Below are positions 41,228-50,400 of a stretch of DNA of 52,944 nt, piece after piece. Position 1 is the stretch's first letter. Every line of letters begins with the position of its first letter. Under the pieces are notes generated by a model. That model did not search any database and was not told the DNA's origin. It worked only from the letters and a program-made list of their open reading frames with translations. Made by a program: the position numbers and the translations under genes. This stretch comes from Candidatus Zixiibacteriota bacterium (GTDB lineage Bacteria > Electryoneota > B3-LCP): positions 1-52,944 of the forward strand of contig QZKQ01000085.1 in NCBI GenBank assembly GCA_003599535.1, read 5' to 3'.

Positions 41228-41260
41228 GGGGCGGCCCGGCGTGGCCGCCCCGGTTGTTTT
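41228..41260 (+). terminator. Probable intrinsic terminator after the beta-helix gene
   Basis: GGGGCGGCC, loop CGGCGT, GGCCGCCCC, then GGTTGTTTT. It lies 30 bp after the stop, behind short direct repeats of TAGTCGTT (41204-41227). Confidence 0.7.
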
Positions 41261-41322
41261 GGAAGATGGAAGATGGAAGAGGGGAGGTGGGATAGGCATT
41301 CTTGCCTGTCTGTGGGGTGGGG

Positions 41323-41427
41323 TGTAGGGGCGAGGCATCTGCCCTTCGGAGACCTAGTCCCCAGAACCGGTTAATCGTCCTGTTGGAAGGCTGCCTCGGT
41401 GGGAAGCGTGAGCAAATGCTTCGCCCT
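41323..41427. repeat. 105-bp inverted-repeat element, copy A
   Basis: The left end TGTAGGGGCGAGGCATCTGC pairs imperfectly with the right end AATGCTTCGCCCT (complement AGGGCGAAGCATT). It has the same length and ends as copy B at 52539, and also shares an internal GGAAGGCTGC. No ORF. The rest of the 41198-41619 gap holds the terminator and GGAAGATGG repeats near 41270, and no clear promoter. Confidence 0.65.
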
Positions 41428-41619
41428 GATGTGATTCGCCTCTCGCCTCCAGGCGGAAACCAACCCCCAAATGCCGCCCGCCCCGCGCCGTATATCCTAA
41501 GGCATTTCCCTCACGCCGTACGGATCACCGTTTTCCTTCACCCGCCGACACCGCGACTATTCACCGCCCGGGATTTCTCCGGGCCTGTCGCCATTATTTT
41601 TATCTTCAGGAGGTGCACC

Positions 41620-42405
41620 ATGAAAAAATCAGTTTTACTGTCCGCCGTGCTGGCTGGAGGGTTGGTGTTGTGGCGCCGCCGGTCCCGCAATTCCCACCCC
41701 CCGGCGCTGCCCCCCGGCGACCCTCGGACGCCCGGCACCCAGGCGCTGAACCTGGGCGCGGCACTGCTGCAGAGCCATGCTCCGGTGCGCGCCTTCAACA
41801 CGTACCTGGACGGATTCCATTTTTACGCCGACGATATGGGCCGCCAGGTGGAAGCCCACCATTACTGCAGCCGGTTAAGCGAAGATTTCACCCAGTGCGT
41901 CATCTTCAACGGCAACACGCCCGAAGCCCTGCTGATCGGGGTCGAATACATCATCAGTGAACGGCTCTTCCTGGCCCTGCCGGAAGAGGAGAAGAAGCTG
42001 TGGCACAGCCATCGCTACGAGGTCAAATCCGGGCAGTTGATCGCCCCGGGGGTTCCGGAACCGGCCGAACGCGAACTGATGACCCGGATCGTGTCCACCT
42101 ATGGCAAAGTGTGGCACACCTGGGATGCCTCCCGGGATGAGTTGCCCCTGGGTCTCCCGGCCCTGATGATGGCCTTTACCGCCGACGGACAGTTGGACGC
42201 GGAAAGGCTGAGCGAGCGCAATCACCGCTTCGGTGTCAGCGCCATGCGGCGGCGGCGCCAGCGGGATTCCATCCTCGAACCCGAGGCGATCCCCGGCGCC
42301 GACGCCTGGCAGTCCGGCCGCACCTGGCAGGTGAACCTGGAAGAACGGGAGATGACCACCCCTTCGACTCGCCCGGAACGGCGGCCGGAGGAGGTGATGG
42401 AATAG
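41620..42405 (+). CDS. OBAP/DUF1264-family protein
   Basis: The ATG at 41620 follows a near-perfect ribosome site (CAGGAGGTG); the frame is open upstream to 41302 but crosses the 105-bp element. 261 aa. The N-terminus has a short hydrophobic stretch (SVLLSAVLAGGLVLW) followed by arginines, so it is anchored or poorly exported. The core matches plant oil-body-associated proteins and their bacterial homologues (DUF1264): FHFYADDMGRQVEAHHYCSR, EALLIGVEYIISERLFLALP, EEKKLWHSHRYEVKSGQLIA, PGVPEPAERELM and GLPALMMAFTADGQLD. The family's biochemical role is unknown. It is a single-gene unit, with a hairpin ~105 bp downstream. Confidence 0.92.
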   Translation: MKKSVLLSAVLAGGLVLWRRRSRNSHPPALPPGDPRTPGTQALNLGAALLQSHAPVRAFNTYLDGFHFYADDMGRQVEAHHYCSRLSEDFTQCVIFNGNTPEALLIGVEYIISERLFLALPEEEKKLWHSHRYEVKSGQLIAPGVPEPAERELMTRIVSTYGKVWHTWDASRDELPLGLPALMMAFTADGQLDAERLSERNHRFGVSAMRRRRQRDSILEPEAIPGADAWQSGRTWQVNLEEREMTTPSTRPERRPEEVME

Positions 42406-42755
42406 TCCGGGAGGGATCCTCGCCGGTGAAGGGGACGGTGGGAGAGCATCCCGCTGCCTTTCCCCGCTTTTATCCCCTCTTCCATGGTCACTGAAGCACT
42501 AATGCGACGTGCCCCTGCCCGGGACTTTTGTCCCGGGCAGGGGTGTGCAAAACGCATGACTAATTACAGGGCTTACGCGTGTCGTTTTCTTCGGCACCGC
42601 TTCGGAGGGCCATCCTTCCTGGGGACGGCTTCGACGATCTCTCCCAACACCACGAAGTGCGCCATCAGGTCGCCTACTGACCCAAATACCAGTTGATTTG
42701 CCGCTTTTTATGTGATACATTGAGCATGTTCATTCTACATTCCTGGGAGTCGAAC
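42406..42755. other. 350-bp gap between OBAP and the transglutaminase gene
   Basis: It contains a perfect 14-bp hairpin (CCCCTGCCCGGGAC, loop TTTT, 42512-42543) without a following T-run, a 17-bp exact copy of the element end from 17878-17894 at 42599-42615, and the promoter at 42693-42721. Confidence 0.55.
42693..42721 (+). promoter_or_regulatory. Sigma70-type promoter for the PNGase-like gene
   Basis: TTGATT (42693-42698), 17-bp spacer, TACATT (42716-42721). Leader of about 28 nt to the ATG at 42756, with GGGAG 7 nt upstream of the start. Confidence 0.72.
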
Positions 42756-44981
42756 ATGCCCGCACGATTGTTATGTGTCCTCGCGGCCTTGGCGGCGTGG
42801 AGCCTACTGACGCTGTCCGCCGCCGCCCAGACCGGCCTGACCGGCCTGGAGTGGCCGCCCGAACCGGTGGAAATCCTGCCCGATCCCGCCTCGCCGGCGC
42901 CCGCGGCGCGTCCCCTGCCCGCCCCCGGCAACTACCGTTGGCCCGGTTTGGACGGCGCCGACGACTGGGAGCTGATCGCCCGGGATTCCCTCACCACCAC
43001 CATCCCTGCCGGGGGGCGGCTGGCGGTGTATTTCGATCCCGCCGGCGAGATGATCGGATTTCAGGACCCAGCCGTGGAGCTTTCCCCCACCCAGGCCGCC
43101 GCCCTGGCCCGGACCCCGGCCTGGCTGCGCGCCGACCTCTACGACAGCTTCCGCCGCTTCTACTATCCCATGATCGCCGACCTGGTGGCCGAAGAGATCC
43201 TGAACGCCCCCGATCCCCTGGTGGACGAGATCGCCTTCCAGGCCGCGCATATCGCCCCCGAGATCATCGGCGGGGCCATGTTCCTGGAACTGCTGCGGGA
43301 AAATGCCGAATACGTCTACCTGGCCGACAGCGCCCTGGATTACGTCCAGATCGTGGATTACGGCGCCTCCGGGGATGACGATTACTGGTCCACCGCCCGC
43401 TACCGCGTCGTGGAGGAGAGCGGCGACACGGTGGAGGTGGAAATTGACCGGGAGATCTATTACTGGTACCTGGTGCATCCCAAGCTGTCCGACGAGATGC
43501 CCACCTACATCAACCCGGCCAACGGGGAAATCGCCGCTCCCCCCGACGGCGTCTTCTGGCGCACCTACTTCTGGACCCATGCCGATTCCGGTTATTCCCA
43601 CCTGAGCCAGGAGCTGGACGGCTGCCCCGTGCTGTGGGCGCACCGGGTCAACACTGCCGGATCGTCCAACGGTGCGGTGGGCCTGGTCAACGATTGGGTC
43701 AACGAGGCCATGAACTGGGCCGTGGGCCCGGAACGCCCCATCCAGCCGGTGCGCATCTACGCCCTGCACCAGGGGTACTGCGGCGAGCATTCCGACATCA
43801 CCGCCGCGGCGGGGCGCACCGCCCTGATTCCCACCGTGTGCACCATCGCCTTCTGCGAAGACCACACCTGGAACGAATTCTGGGACCGGGACTGGATCCA
43901 CTGGGAACCGGTCAACAACATGGTCAACAGTCCGCTCAGTTACGAGAACGGCTGGGGCAAGGTGTTCGCTTCGGTGATCAACTTCCGCGGCGACGGCTTC
44001 GTCTGGGGCGTGACGGAACGCTACAGCGAGGGCCTCTGCACACTGACCATCACGGTGCGGGACAGTTGCGGCAAACCGGTGGATGGAGAGAAGGTGGCGC
44101 TCAAGAGCACCATGACCGGCGGCGGGCAGTACTACACCACCTGGAGCGTCACCGATGCGGAGGGGCAGGCCACCCTGACGTTGGGCGACAACCGTCCCTT
44201 CTATGTGCGGGTCAGCGGGCCGCTGGGAGCCTACCCCTCGAGCTCCACCCAGTACGCCAGCGTCATCACCAATTCCCAGGCGGGCCAGAATTACACCTGG
44301 GACTGCTCCATCAGCAACGCGTCCCCCGCCCTGGGCGTGACCGAAGCGCCGCCCTACCCCAATCCCGACGACACCTACCGCCTGGAAGTGCAATACGAGA
44401 CGTTGTACGAAACCGCCTACGCTTCCATCTTTCTGGCCAATGAATTTTCCGAAAAACTCTACGGCGGCGGGGGTACGGATCTCTTCCTGGCCGACTCGCT
44501 GAACCTGGCGGCCTACGATTCCCTGCAGCCGGCCCAGGGATTCGAAATAACTCCGGGCGCCGCCTCCGGAACCCTGGATTTCGTCCTGCCCACTTTTGAG
44601 CCGTGGTACGCGGTGTTCTCAGCGCGCGAATTGACAGTCAACAGCCAGCGGGTGAAAGCAGTGGTGAGCGCCTACCGGTACAGCAGCGGCGTCGTCCCAG
44701 GTTCCGGGGCGCAGCCAGCGCGATTCACTCTGCATCCGACCCACCCCAATCCGTTTAACCCCACGACAGCTTTGAGTTACGAGCTGCGCGCTGCAAGCTA
44801 CGTCCGTTTACGGGTCTATGACACCGCCGGCCGTGAGGTGCGCGCGCTGGTGGACGGGTGGCGGGACGCGGGGGTTCACGAGGTGACCTTCGACGGCTCG
44901 GGGCTGGCTTCAGGGGTGTACCTGGTGCGATTGGAAGCGGGGGAATTCACGCAGACCGAAAAGATAGTTCTGCTGAAGTAG
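42756..44981 (+). CDS. Secreted PNGase-like transglutaminase-fold protein with T9SS-type sorting domain
   Basis: The ATG at 42756 gives a signal peptide (LLCVLAALAAWSLLTLSAAA); the upstream part of the frame overlaps the promoter. 741 aa. Residues ~335-420 carry a transglutaminase-fold core much like peptide:N-glycanase: Cys342 in QGYCGEHSDITAAAG, His370 in EDHTWNEFWDRDWIHWEP, then SPLSYENGWGKVFASVINFR and VTERYS, which match the PNGase pattern PLLYExGWGKKxSYVIAF...VTxRYS. The third catalytic residue, Asp in HVDP, is Glu384 here. An Ig/carboxypeptidase-regulatory-like domain follows (TLTITVRDSCGKPVDGEKVA). The tail is a sorting domain (THPNPFNPTTALSYELR, VYDTAGREVRALVDGW). Possibly an extracellular amidase on glycoproteins or another cysteine hydrolase. 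Confidence 0.87.
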   Translation: MPARLLCVLAALAAWSLLTLSAAAQTGLTGLEWPPEPVEILPDPASPAPAARPLPAPGNYRWPGLDGADDWELIARDSLTTTIPAGGRLAVYFDPAGEMIGFQDPAVELSPTQAAALARTPAWLRADLYDSFRRFYYPMIADLVAEEILNAPDPLVDEIAFQAAHIAPEIIGGAMFLELLRENAEYVYLADSALDYVQIVDYGASGDDDYWSTARYRVVEESGDTVEVEIDREIYYWYLVHPKLSDEMPTYINPANGEIAAPPDGVFWRTYFWTHADSGYSHLSQELDGCPVLWAHRVNTAGSSNGAVGLVNDWVNEAMNWAVGPERPIQPVRIYALHQGYCGEHSDITAAAGRTALIPTVCTIAFCEDHTWNEFWDRDWIHWEPVNNMVNSPLSYENGWGKVFASVINFRGDGFVWGVTERYSEGLCTLTITVRDSCGKPVDGEKVALKSTMTGGGQYYTTWSVTDAEGQATLTLGDNRPFYVRVSGPLGAYPSSSTQYASVITNSQAGQNYTWDCSISNASPALGVTEAPPYPNPDDTYRLEVQYETLYETAYASIFLANEFSEKLYGGGGTDLFLADSLNLAAYDSLQPAQGFEITPGAASGTLDFVLPTFEPWYAVFSARELTVNSQRVKAVVSAYRYSSGVVPGSGAQPARFTLHPTHPNPFNPTTALSYELRAASYVRLRVYDTAGREVRALVDGWRDAGVHEVTFDGSGLASGVYLVRLEAGEFTQTEKIVLLK

Positions 44982-45008
44982 CGAGGCAGTGCCATTTGCC
45001 TGAAAATG

Positions 45009-45051
45009 CAAATCCGGCGGGGAGCGCAGGCTTCCCGCCGGATTTGTTTTT
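45009..45051 (+). terminator. Intrinsic terminator after the PNGase-like gene
   Basis: A perfect 13-bp stem (CAAATCCGGCGGG with its complement) encloses a 12-nt loop and is followed by TTTTT, 27 bp after the stop. Confidence 0.9.
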
Positions 45052-45096
45052 ATCCCGACGGCAACGAGTAAAATCCGTTCCCCGTGAAAATTCCTC

Positions 45097-45125
45097 TTGA
45101 CAAGCGCGTTCCGGCGATGTATATT
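45097..45125 (+). promoter_or_regulatory. Sigma70-type promoter for the FG-GAP gene at 45.2 kb
   Basis: TTGACA (45097-45102), 17-bp spacer, TATATT (45120-45125). Start near 45132 and a ~50-nt leader to the ATG at 45182, which has GGAGAGG upstream. Confidence 0.82.
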
Positions 45126-45181
45126 AAAAGATGTTCAACCGCCCCGCGTCCCCACGCTCCAGCCAACCAAGGAGAGGCTCC

Positions 45182-47140
45182 ATGAAACGCTTGCTGCCTG
45201 CAATCCTGACCACGCTTGCGCTGTGCGCCTTGACCTTCCCGGCCACCGCCGGCGATTCCACCACCCTCCCCTGCTCCATCCTGGGCGCCGACGGCCGCGT
45301 CCTGCCGCCCAGCCCCACCGGGCTCTACACCTGTTCCACCGAGCAGCCGGTGACCGCGCCATCCGCGGCCGACGACATCAACTTGGTGCAGATCGGGTCC
45401 ACCGTGGGGCCGCTGTACAATTCCATGAGCGGCGGCGATTCCGACGGGGACAACCTGTTCGAAGCCTATTTCTACATCGGCCTGGGCGGGACCTTCACCT
45501 ACCGCATCTATGAGAACAACGGGTCCAACGTGTACAACCAGGTGTTCCAGGCCACCCAGGGGCTGATCCCCTACACTTACGGCGACACCGACGGCGACGG
45601 CCTGAAGGAAGTCATCGGGCAGTGGAGCAACTGGCTGTACGTGTGGGAATCCCCGGCCGCTGGGCAACTGGCCACCTCCATGGTGTGGCAGTCCCCCTCG
45701 CTGATGAACATTACCGGGTACACCACCAGCGGAGATTTGGACGGAGACGGCCTGGGCGAAATCATCCACACCCGCAACGCCTGGGGTACCGATAACTTAC
45801 TGATGATATATGAAGCCACCGGCAACAACCAGTATCAGCTGATCTTCTCCCAGTGGGTGTCCGACTACAACCTGGGCTGGAAAGCGCTGGGCGATTTCGA
45901 CGGCGACGGGCACAACGAGGTGGCCTTCTCCAGCGGCGGAGGCGACGTGCACGTGTTCGAATCCACCGGCAACAACGTCCTTCAGCAGACCTTCACCCAG
46001 AACATGGGGACGTTCAACGCCTACGCCTGCGTGGCGGCCCACGACATGGACGGCAACGGCCGCGACGAGTTCATCGTGGGGGGGTCCGATTCCGGCCCGG
46101 GCTGGGTGACGCGGATCTACGAGGCCACAGGCAACAACGCCTACACGGTGCGCCAGGAAATCATCATCAACGACAACTACTTCGGCACGCCGGGTAACGC
46201 CGCCGGGGACTTCGATAACGACGGCCGCGACGAACTGATCATCCAGACCGCCCAGGCGCTGCACGTCTACGAATGGAACGGGCAGCAGTACGTCGAGGTG
46301 CAGACCATCCCGGAAAACTTCGGCTCCATCCTCCACGGAGTGTTCGCCTTCGATACCAACAACAACGATTTCGACGACCTGTTCTGGGTGGGGATTGACT
46401 ACGACGAGGCTTCCGTCATCCTGGAAAACGAGGTCACCGGCCCGCCGCCGGACGTGACCATCGCGCTGCAATACCAGGGCATGGGAGCGGGATCGTTCAG
46501 CTATCAAGCCACGCTGACCAACAACGAGACCGTGCCGGTGGGCTTCGAGGCCTGGATCATGACCCGGATGCCGAATGGATCATGGATCGGGCCCCAGTTG
46601 GGACCGCTGACCATGACTCTGCCGGGCGGCGCCTCCGTCACCCGCCCCCGAACGCAGATGGTTCCCGGGTCGGCCCCGGCGGGAGAGTACCTGTATTACG
46701 GGTACGTGGGGGATTACCCCGCAGCCAAATGGGACTCTTCCGGCTTCCCCTTCACCATATCGGGAACGGATGACCGGACGGCGGGGCTGGCGGATTGGCG
46801 CTGCACCGGCGAACCCTTCCCCGGAGAATCCTCGCAGGAAGCGGTGGAACTCCCCCTGGCGAATCGCTTTACCCGGGCACCGGCCAATTCGGAGACTTTT
46901 ATCCCCTCCATCCCCTGCTCCGATGAGACCATCGCCTTTACCCTGCCGGAATCGTCTCACGTGACCATCACGGTATATGATGTGGTGGGCCGGGAAGTGG
47001 CCACCCTGGTGGACGGCAGCCTGGGGGCGGGATCTCACCAGGTGGACGTGCGCCGGCTGAACCTGCCTGCGGGGATGTACCTGTACCGCCTGACCGCGGG
47101 CGGCCAGGCAGCCACGGGAAAGCTGATGATCCTGAAATAA
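45182..47140 (+). CDS. Secreted FG-GAP/VCBS propeller protein with T9SS-type sorting domain
   Basis: The ATG at 45182 follows GGAGAGG and gives a signal peptide (LLPAILTTLALCALTFPATA); the frame's upstream extension begins at the transcription start. 652 aa. Seven FG-GAP blades with calcium loops: GGDSDGDNLFEAYF, YGDTDGDGLKEVIG, SGDLDGDGLGEIIH, LGDFDGDGHNEVAF, AHDMDGNGRDEFIVGG, AGDFDNDGRDELII and DTNNNDFDDLFW. A beta-sandwich follows (residues ~430-530). The tail is a sorting domain without the PNPFNP motif (IPSIPCSDETIAFTLP, VYDVVGREVATLVDGS, AGMYLYRLTAG). A single-gene unit between its own promoter and a strong terminator. Probably a surface-binding propeller. Confidence 0.88.
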   Translation: MKRLLPAILTTLALCALTFPATAGDSTTLPCSILGADGRVLPPSPTGLYTCSTEQPVTAPSAADDINLVQIGSTVGPLYNSMSGGDSDGDNLFEAYFYIGLGGTFTYRIYENNGSNVYNQVFQATQGLIPYTYGDTDGDGLKEVIGQWSNWLYVWESPAAGQLATSMVWQSPSLMNITGYTTSGDLDGDGLGEIIHTRNAWGTDNLLMIYEATGNNQYQLIFSQWVSDYNLGWKALGDFDGDGHNEVAFSSGGGDVHVFESTGNNVLQQTFTQNMGTFNAYACVAAHDMDGNGRDEFIVGGSDSGPGWVTRIYEATGNNAYTVRQEIIINDNYFGTPGNAAGDFDNDGRDELIIQTAQALHVYEWNGQQYVEVQTIPENFGSILHGVFAFDTNNNDFDDLFWVGIDYDEASVILENEVTGPPPDVTIALQYQGMGAGSFSYQATLTNNETVPVGFEAWIMTRMPNGSWIGPQLGPLTMTLPGGASVTRPRTQMVPGSAPAGEYLYYGYVGDYPAAKWDSSGFPFTISGTDDRTAGLADWRCTGEPFPGESSQEAVELPLANRFTRAPANSETFIPSIPCSDETIAFTLPESSHVTITVYDVVGREVATLVDGSLGAGSHQVDVRRLNLPAGMYLYRLTAGGQAATGKLMILK

Positions 47141-47171
47141 ATGAAGGCCATATCGTTCGAAAAATAGTCAC

Positions 47172-47204
47172 AATAAAAGTGTCCTTCGGGACACTTTTAT
47201 TTTA
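47172..47204 (+). terminator. Strong intrinsic terminator after the FG-GAP gene
   Basis: AATAAAAGTGTCC, TTCG tetraloop, then the exact complement GGACACTTTTATT and TTT. The 13-bp stem has A/T-rich flanks, so it could work on both strands. Confidence 0.92.
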
Positions 47205-47406
47205 TATTATTCGACATTGCCTCCCCACAATATCTGAACGATTGCCCCAACCGCTGCTCCCGACCCAGCAACAGCAAGATGGTGCTTTTCAGGCGCCAAA
47301 TCATCATCCCATTCCCCGACTGGCCACGCTTGGCGATCCTTCGTGCTGCATCCGGATAGAAGCATAGTGCCAGTCATGTATTCCATTTTCAAATAAGGAG
47401 ACTGCT

Positions 47407-50400
47407 GTGAAACGGAGACAATTCATGTCGCGACTCTGTTTGGGGTGTGCAGCGATGCTCGCCTTGCCTGTCATCGCCGGAGCGACCAGCTCCGAGGCGT
47501 GGGAGGCGCTGAAGCGATTGGATATCGCAACCGCAAAAACCCACTTTGAGGCGGCGCTCGAGGAGTCTCCGGACGACCTCGCGGTGATGCGCGGGCTGTT
47601 ATTGACGGCGTACTTTGATCTGGACGTTCCATTGCAGGCCAAGATGATCCAGAAGATGATCAAGACCGACCCGGCCAATCCCTATCTCTTGCCGGTGTTT
47701 GAATTTATGGCCGAAGAGCTGGGAGACTGGAAGGATCAAAACAAGCTGCATGCGGAAATCGGTCAGGCTCTGTCACGGCACGGCCGGGGCGCCCTGGCGT
47801 ATTCCGGCAAATTCATTCAGGCGGGAGCGTACTATAAGTGCGGGCAGGACAAAGGCGCTAAGATGATGGCAGCGGCGGGATGCGCTCCGGGATGCTGGAC
47901 CGTTGGACCCTTCGAAAATAAATCCCAGATTGCCGCATACCGCCCGCTGCCCGGCGAAACCGCCCCCCTGGATACGGCGGCTCAGTTCCGGGGAAAGATG
48001 GGGACCGTGGCGGGCTGGAGTTGGATCCCCAACGTTTATTTAGGCGACCTGGTTCCGGTTCAGGCGATGAAGAACAGCGAGGACATGGCGTGCCAGGCCC
48101 GGCTGTTCTTCGAATTGCCGGAAGACATGGAAGTGGTGATCGGTCTGGGGGGAGTTTTTCATTACCGCATGTACCTGGACGGCTTGAAGATTCACGATGA
48201 CCCGGTCTTCCGCAACGCCAATGAACGCGAGGCCTTCCAGGTTAAACTGTCGCGCGGCGCGCATGAACTGGCCCTGGTGATGGGGGCGGAAGAGACGGTC
48301 ATCTTTTCGGTTTTAGTGGTGGATCAGGACTATAATCCCATACCGAAGTTGAAGTGGTTGCGTCAGGCCCGGATCACGCCGGCCGATTCCCTCCAGGTCC
48401 ACAAGGTGCATCCCATCTTCGATCCCTTCGACGCGCACGTCGCCGTCCAGGGCGAAGCGCCGGATACCCGTCTCTGGCACAGCATTCTGCGCATGTACAA
48501 CGGGTTTGCCCACGAGGTCATGAAGGATCTGGAGTCGCTGCATCAGAAGGGGGAACTGAATCTCCTGGAGCAGTGGGCCTTGTACTCCAGTTACAAGACC
48601 TTGGAAGAAGAAATGTTGGCGGGGGAGGTTCTGCGCAACTTCCATGAAAACGCGCCCACGCCCTGGTCCGAATTGAGATGGATTCAGCTGGAATCCGAGA
48701 GTTCAAGCCCGTCTGCCGAGCACTATATCAACTTGCAGCAAAAATACCGGGATCGGTATGCCATTGACGCAATGGCGGCAGTAGTACCGGCACTATCCGC
48801 CGATGTGGAAACCACCATCCGCCAACTGAACCAGGTTGCGGAGAAGTATCCCTGGTGTGCCAGCGTTCATGCCCTGCTGTTCATTTTTTACGCGGATGCC
48901 CTGAAAGACTACGATAAGGCCATCCGGGAAGCGCGAGTCATCCACGAAATGACGGGCGATCGCAGTATCCTGGATAAAGTGGAGTTCAGTCTGTTTCTGC
49001 TGCAGGGCCGCGTTGACCAGGCCATCAAGAACAAGTGGAAGAATCTCCGGGCGGCCCACGGGCTCGATGTCCCCATCGGCGAAATGGCCGAGCTGACCCG
49101 GCAACTCAACCGCTCCGCCGAATTTATCCCCTACCTGGACAGCCTGAAACAATGCTATCCGTACAATCTGGAAAACTATCCCCTGCTTCAGGCGGCGTAC
49201 CTTCAGCTCGGCCAGCAAAGTAAAGCGCAAGCCGTCAGCCTGGAACTGCACCGGTTGGATCCGTCCGACGTCCGCCCATACATTTTGAACGATTCGTTGC
49301 GCCATTACGCTACTTTTGACAGTATCTTCGGCGCGGTGGATGTGGCTTCGCTATGGGGTGAGACGCCGCCGCAGAATGAACTGGGAGGTAAAACCTTTTA
49401 TTTCCTCCTGGATCGCCAGCAGGTTCTGCTGTTCGATTCCGGAGTCTGGTTGCAGGATGTGCACAGCATCAGAGTTCTCCTAGATCAAGATGCCGTACAA
49501 CTCATGCAATCCATGCAACTTGATTTTGACCCGGATACGGATGAGTCCAGTGAATTGATCACCGCCCGCCGGTTGCGCAAAAACGGGTCACCTTTGGCCG
49601 CCACCCGGGAAGGCCAGGAACTGGCCTTCAAAGATTTGAAGCCGGGGGACGCTATCGAACTGCATTTCCGCACCTGGGGCGGCCAAAGTGGAGATCTATG
49701 GAATGATTACTGGGTGGATTATCAGACCGGCTCGACCTATTTTCAGCGGCGTTGGGAATTTTCCATACTGACCAACCGGGCCGACCTTCAATACCGGTCA
49801 ATTCCCCCTGCCCCTGAGGCCACCGTGAGCGACCGCTGCGGATTCCGGAAGTACACCTGGCAGGAAGACAATACGCCGGCCGTGCTTCTGAATGTCCATT
49901 CGACTCCACCGAGCAGGGATTTGTTAGGCTCTGTAGTCGTATCCACCCTGCAGGATTGGGAGCAGTTGAACCAGTGGTATCATTCCATCAGCAAGGCAGT
50001 GCTGGGAGACAATCCCCGCGCCCGGACATTAGCCCGCCAGTTGACCGCGGGGGATAGTACAGATGACCAGAAATTGGCCTCCCTGTACCGGCATATCGTC
50101 AATACCATCCCCTATCAGGTCATTCCCCTGGACTACGACGGCTCCATCCCCCATCGGCCGGATGAAGTGCTGAGCAACCGCTGGGGCGACTGCAAGGATA
50201 AGGGACACCTCCTCATCCAGATGCTGCGGGAAGTGGGCATCGAAGCCTGGCCGGTGCTGGTGAGCTCCCGGTTTAGCGGGACTCAGTTGCCTTTACCCGC
50301 CTTCAGCTTCAATCATTTGATGGTGGCCTGCCGCATCCACGGCGATACCATCTATGTGGACGCCTCGGACAAGGGCTTTGCGCCCCGCAAATCCGTGAAC

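Noticed and set aside
42512-42543. Intrinsic terminator for the OBAP gene
   Set aside because: The stem is perfect, but the T-run is in the loop and not after the stem. Kept only as a hairpin note within the gap entry.
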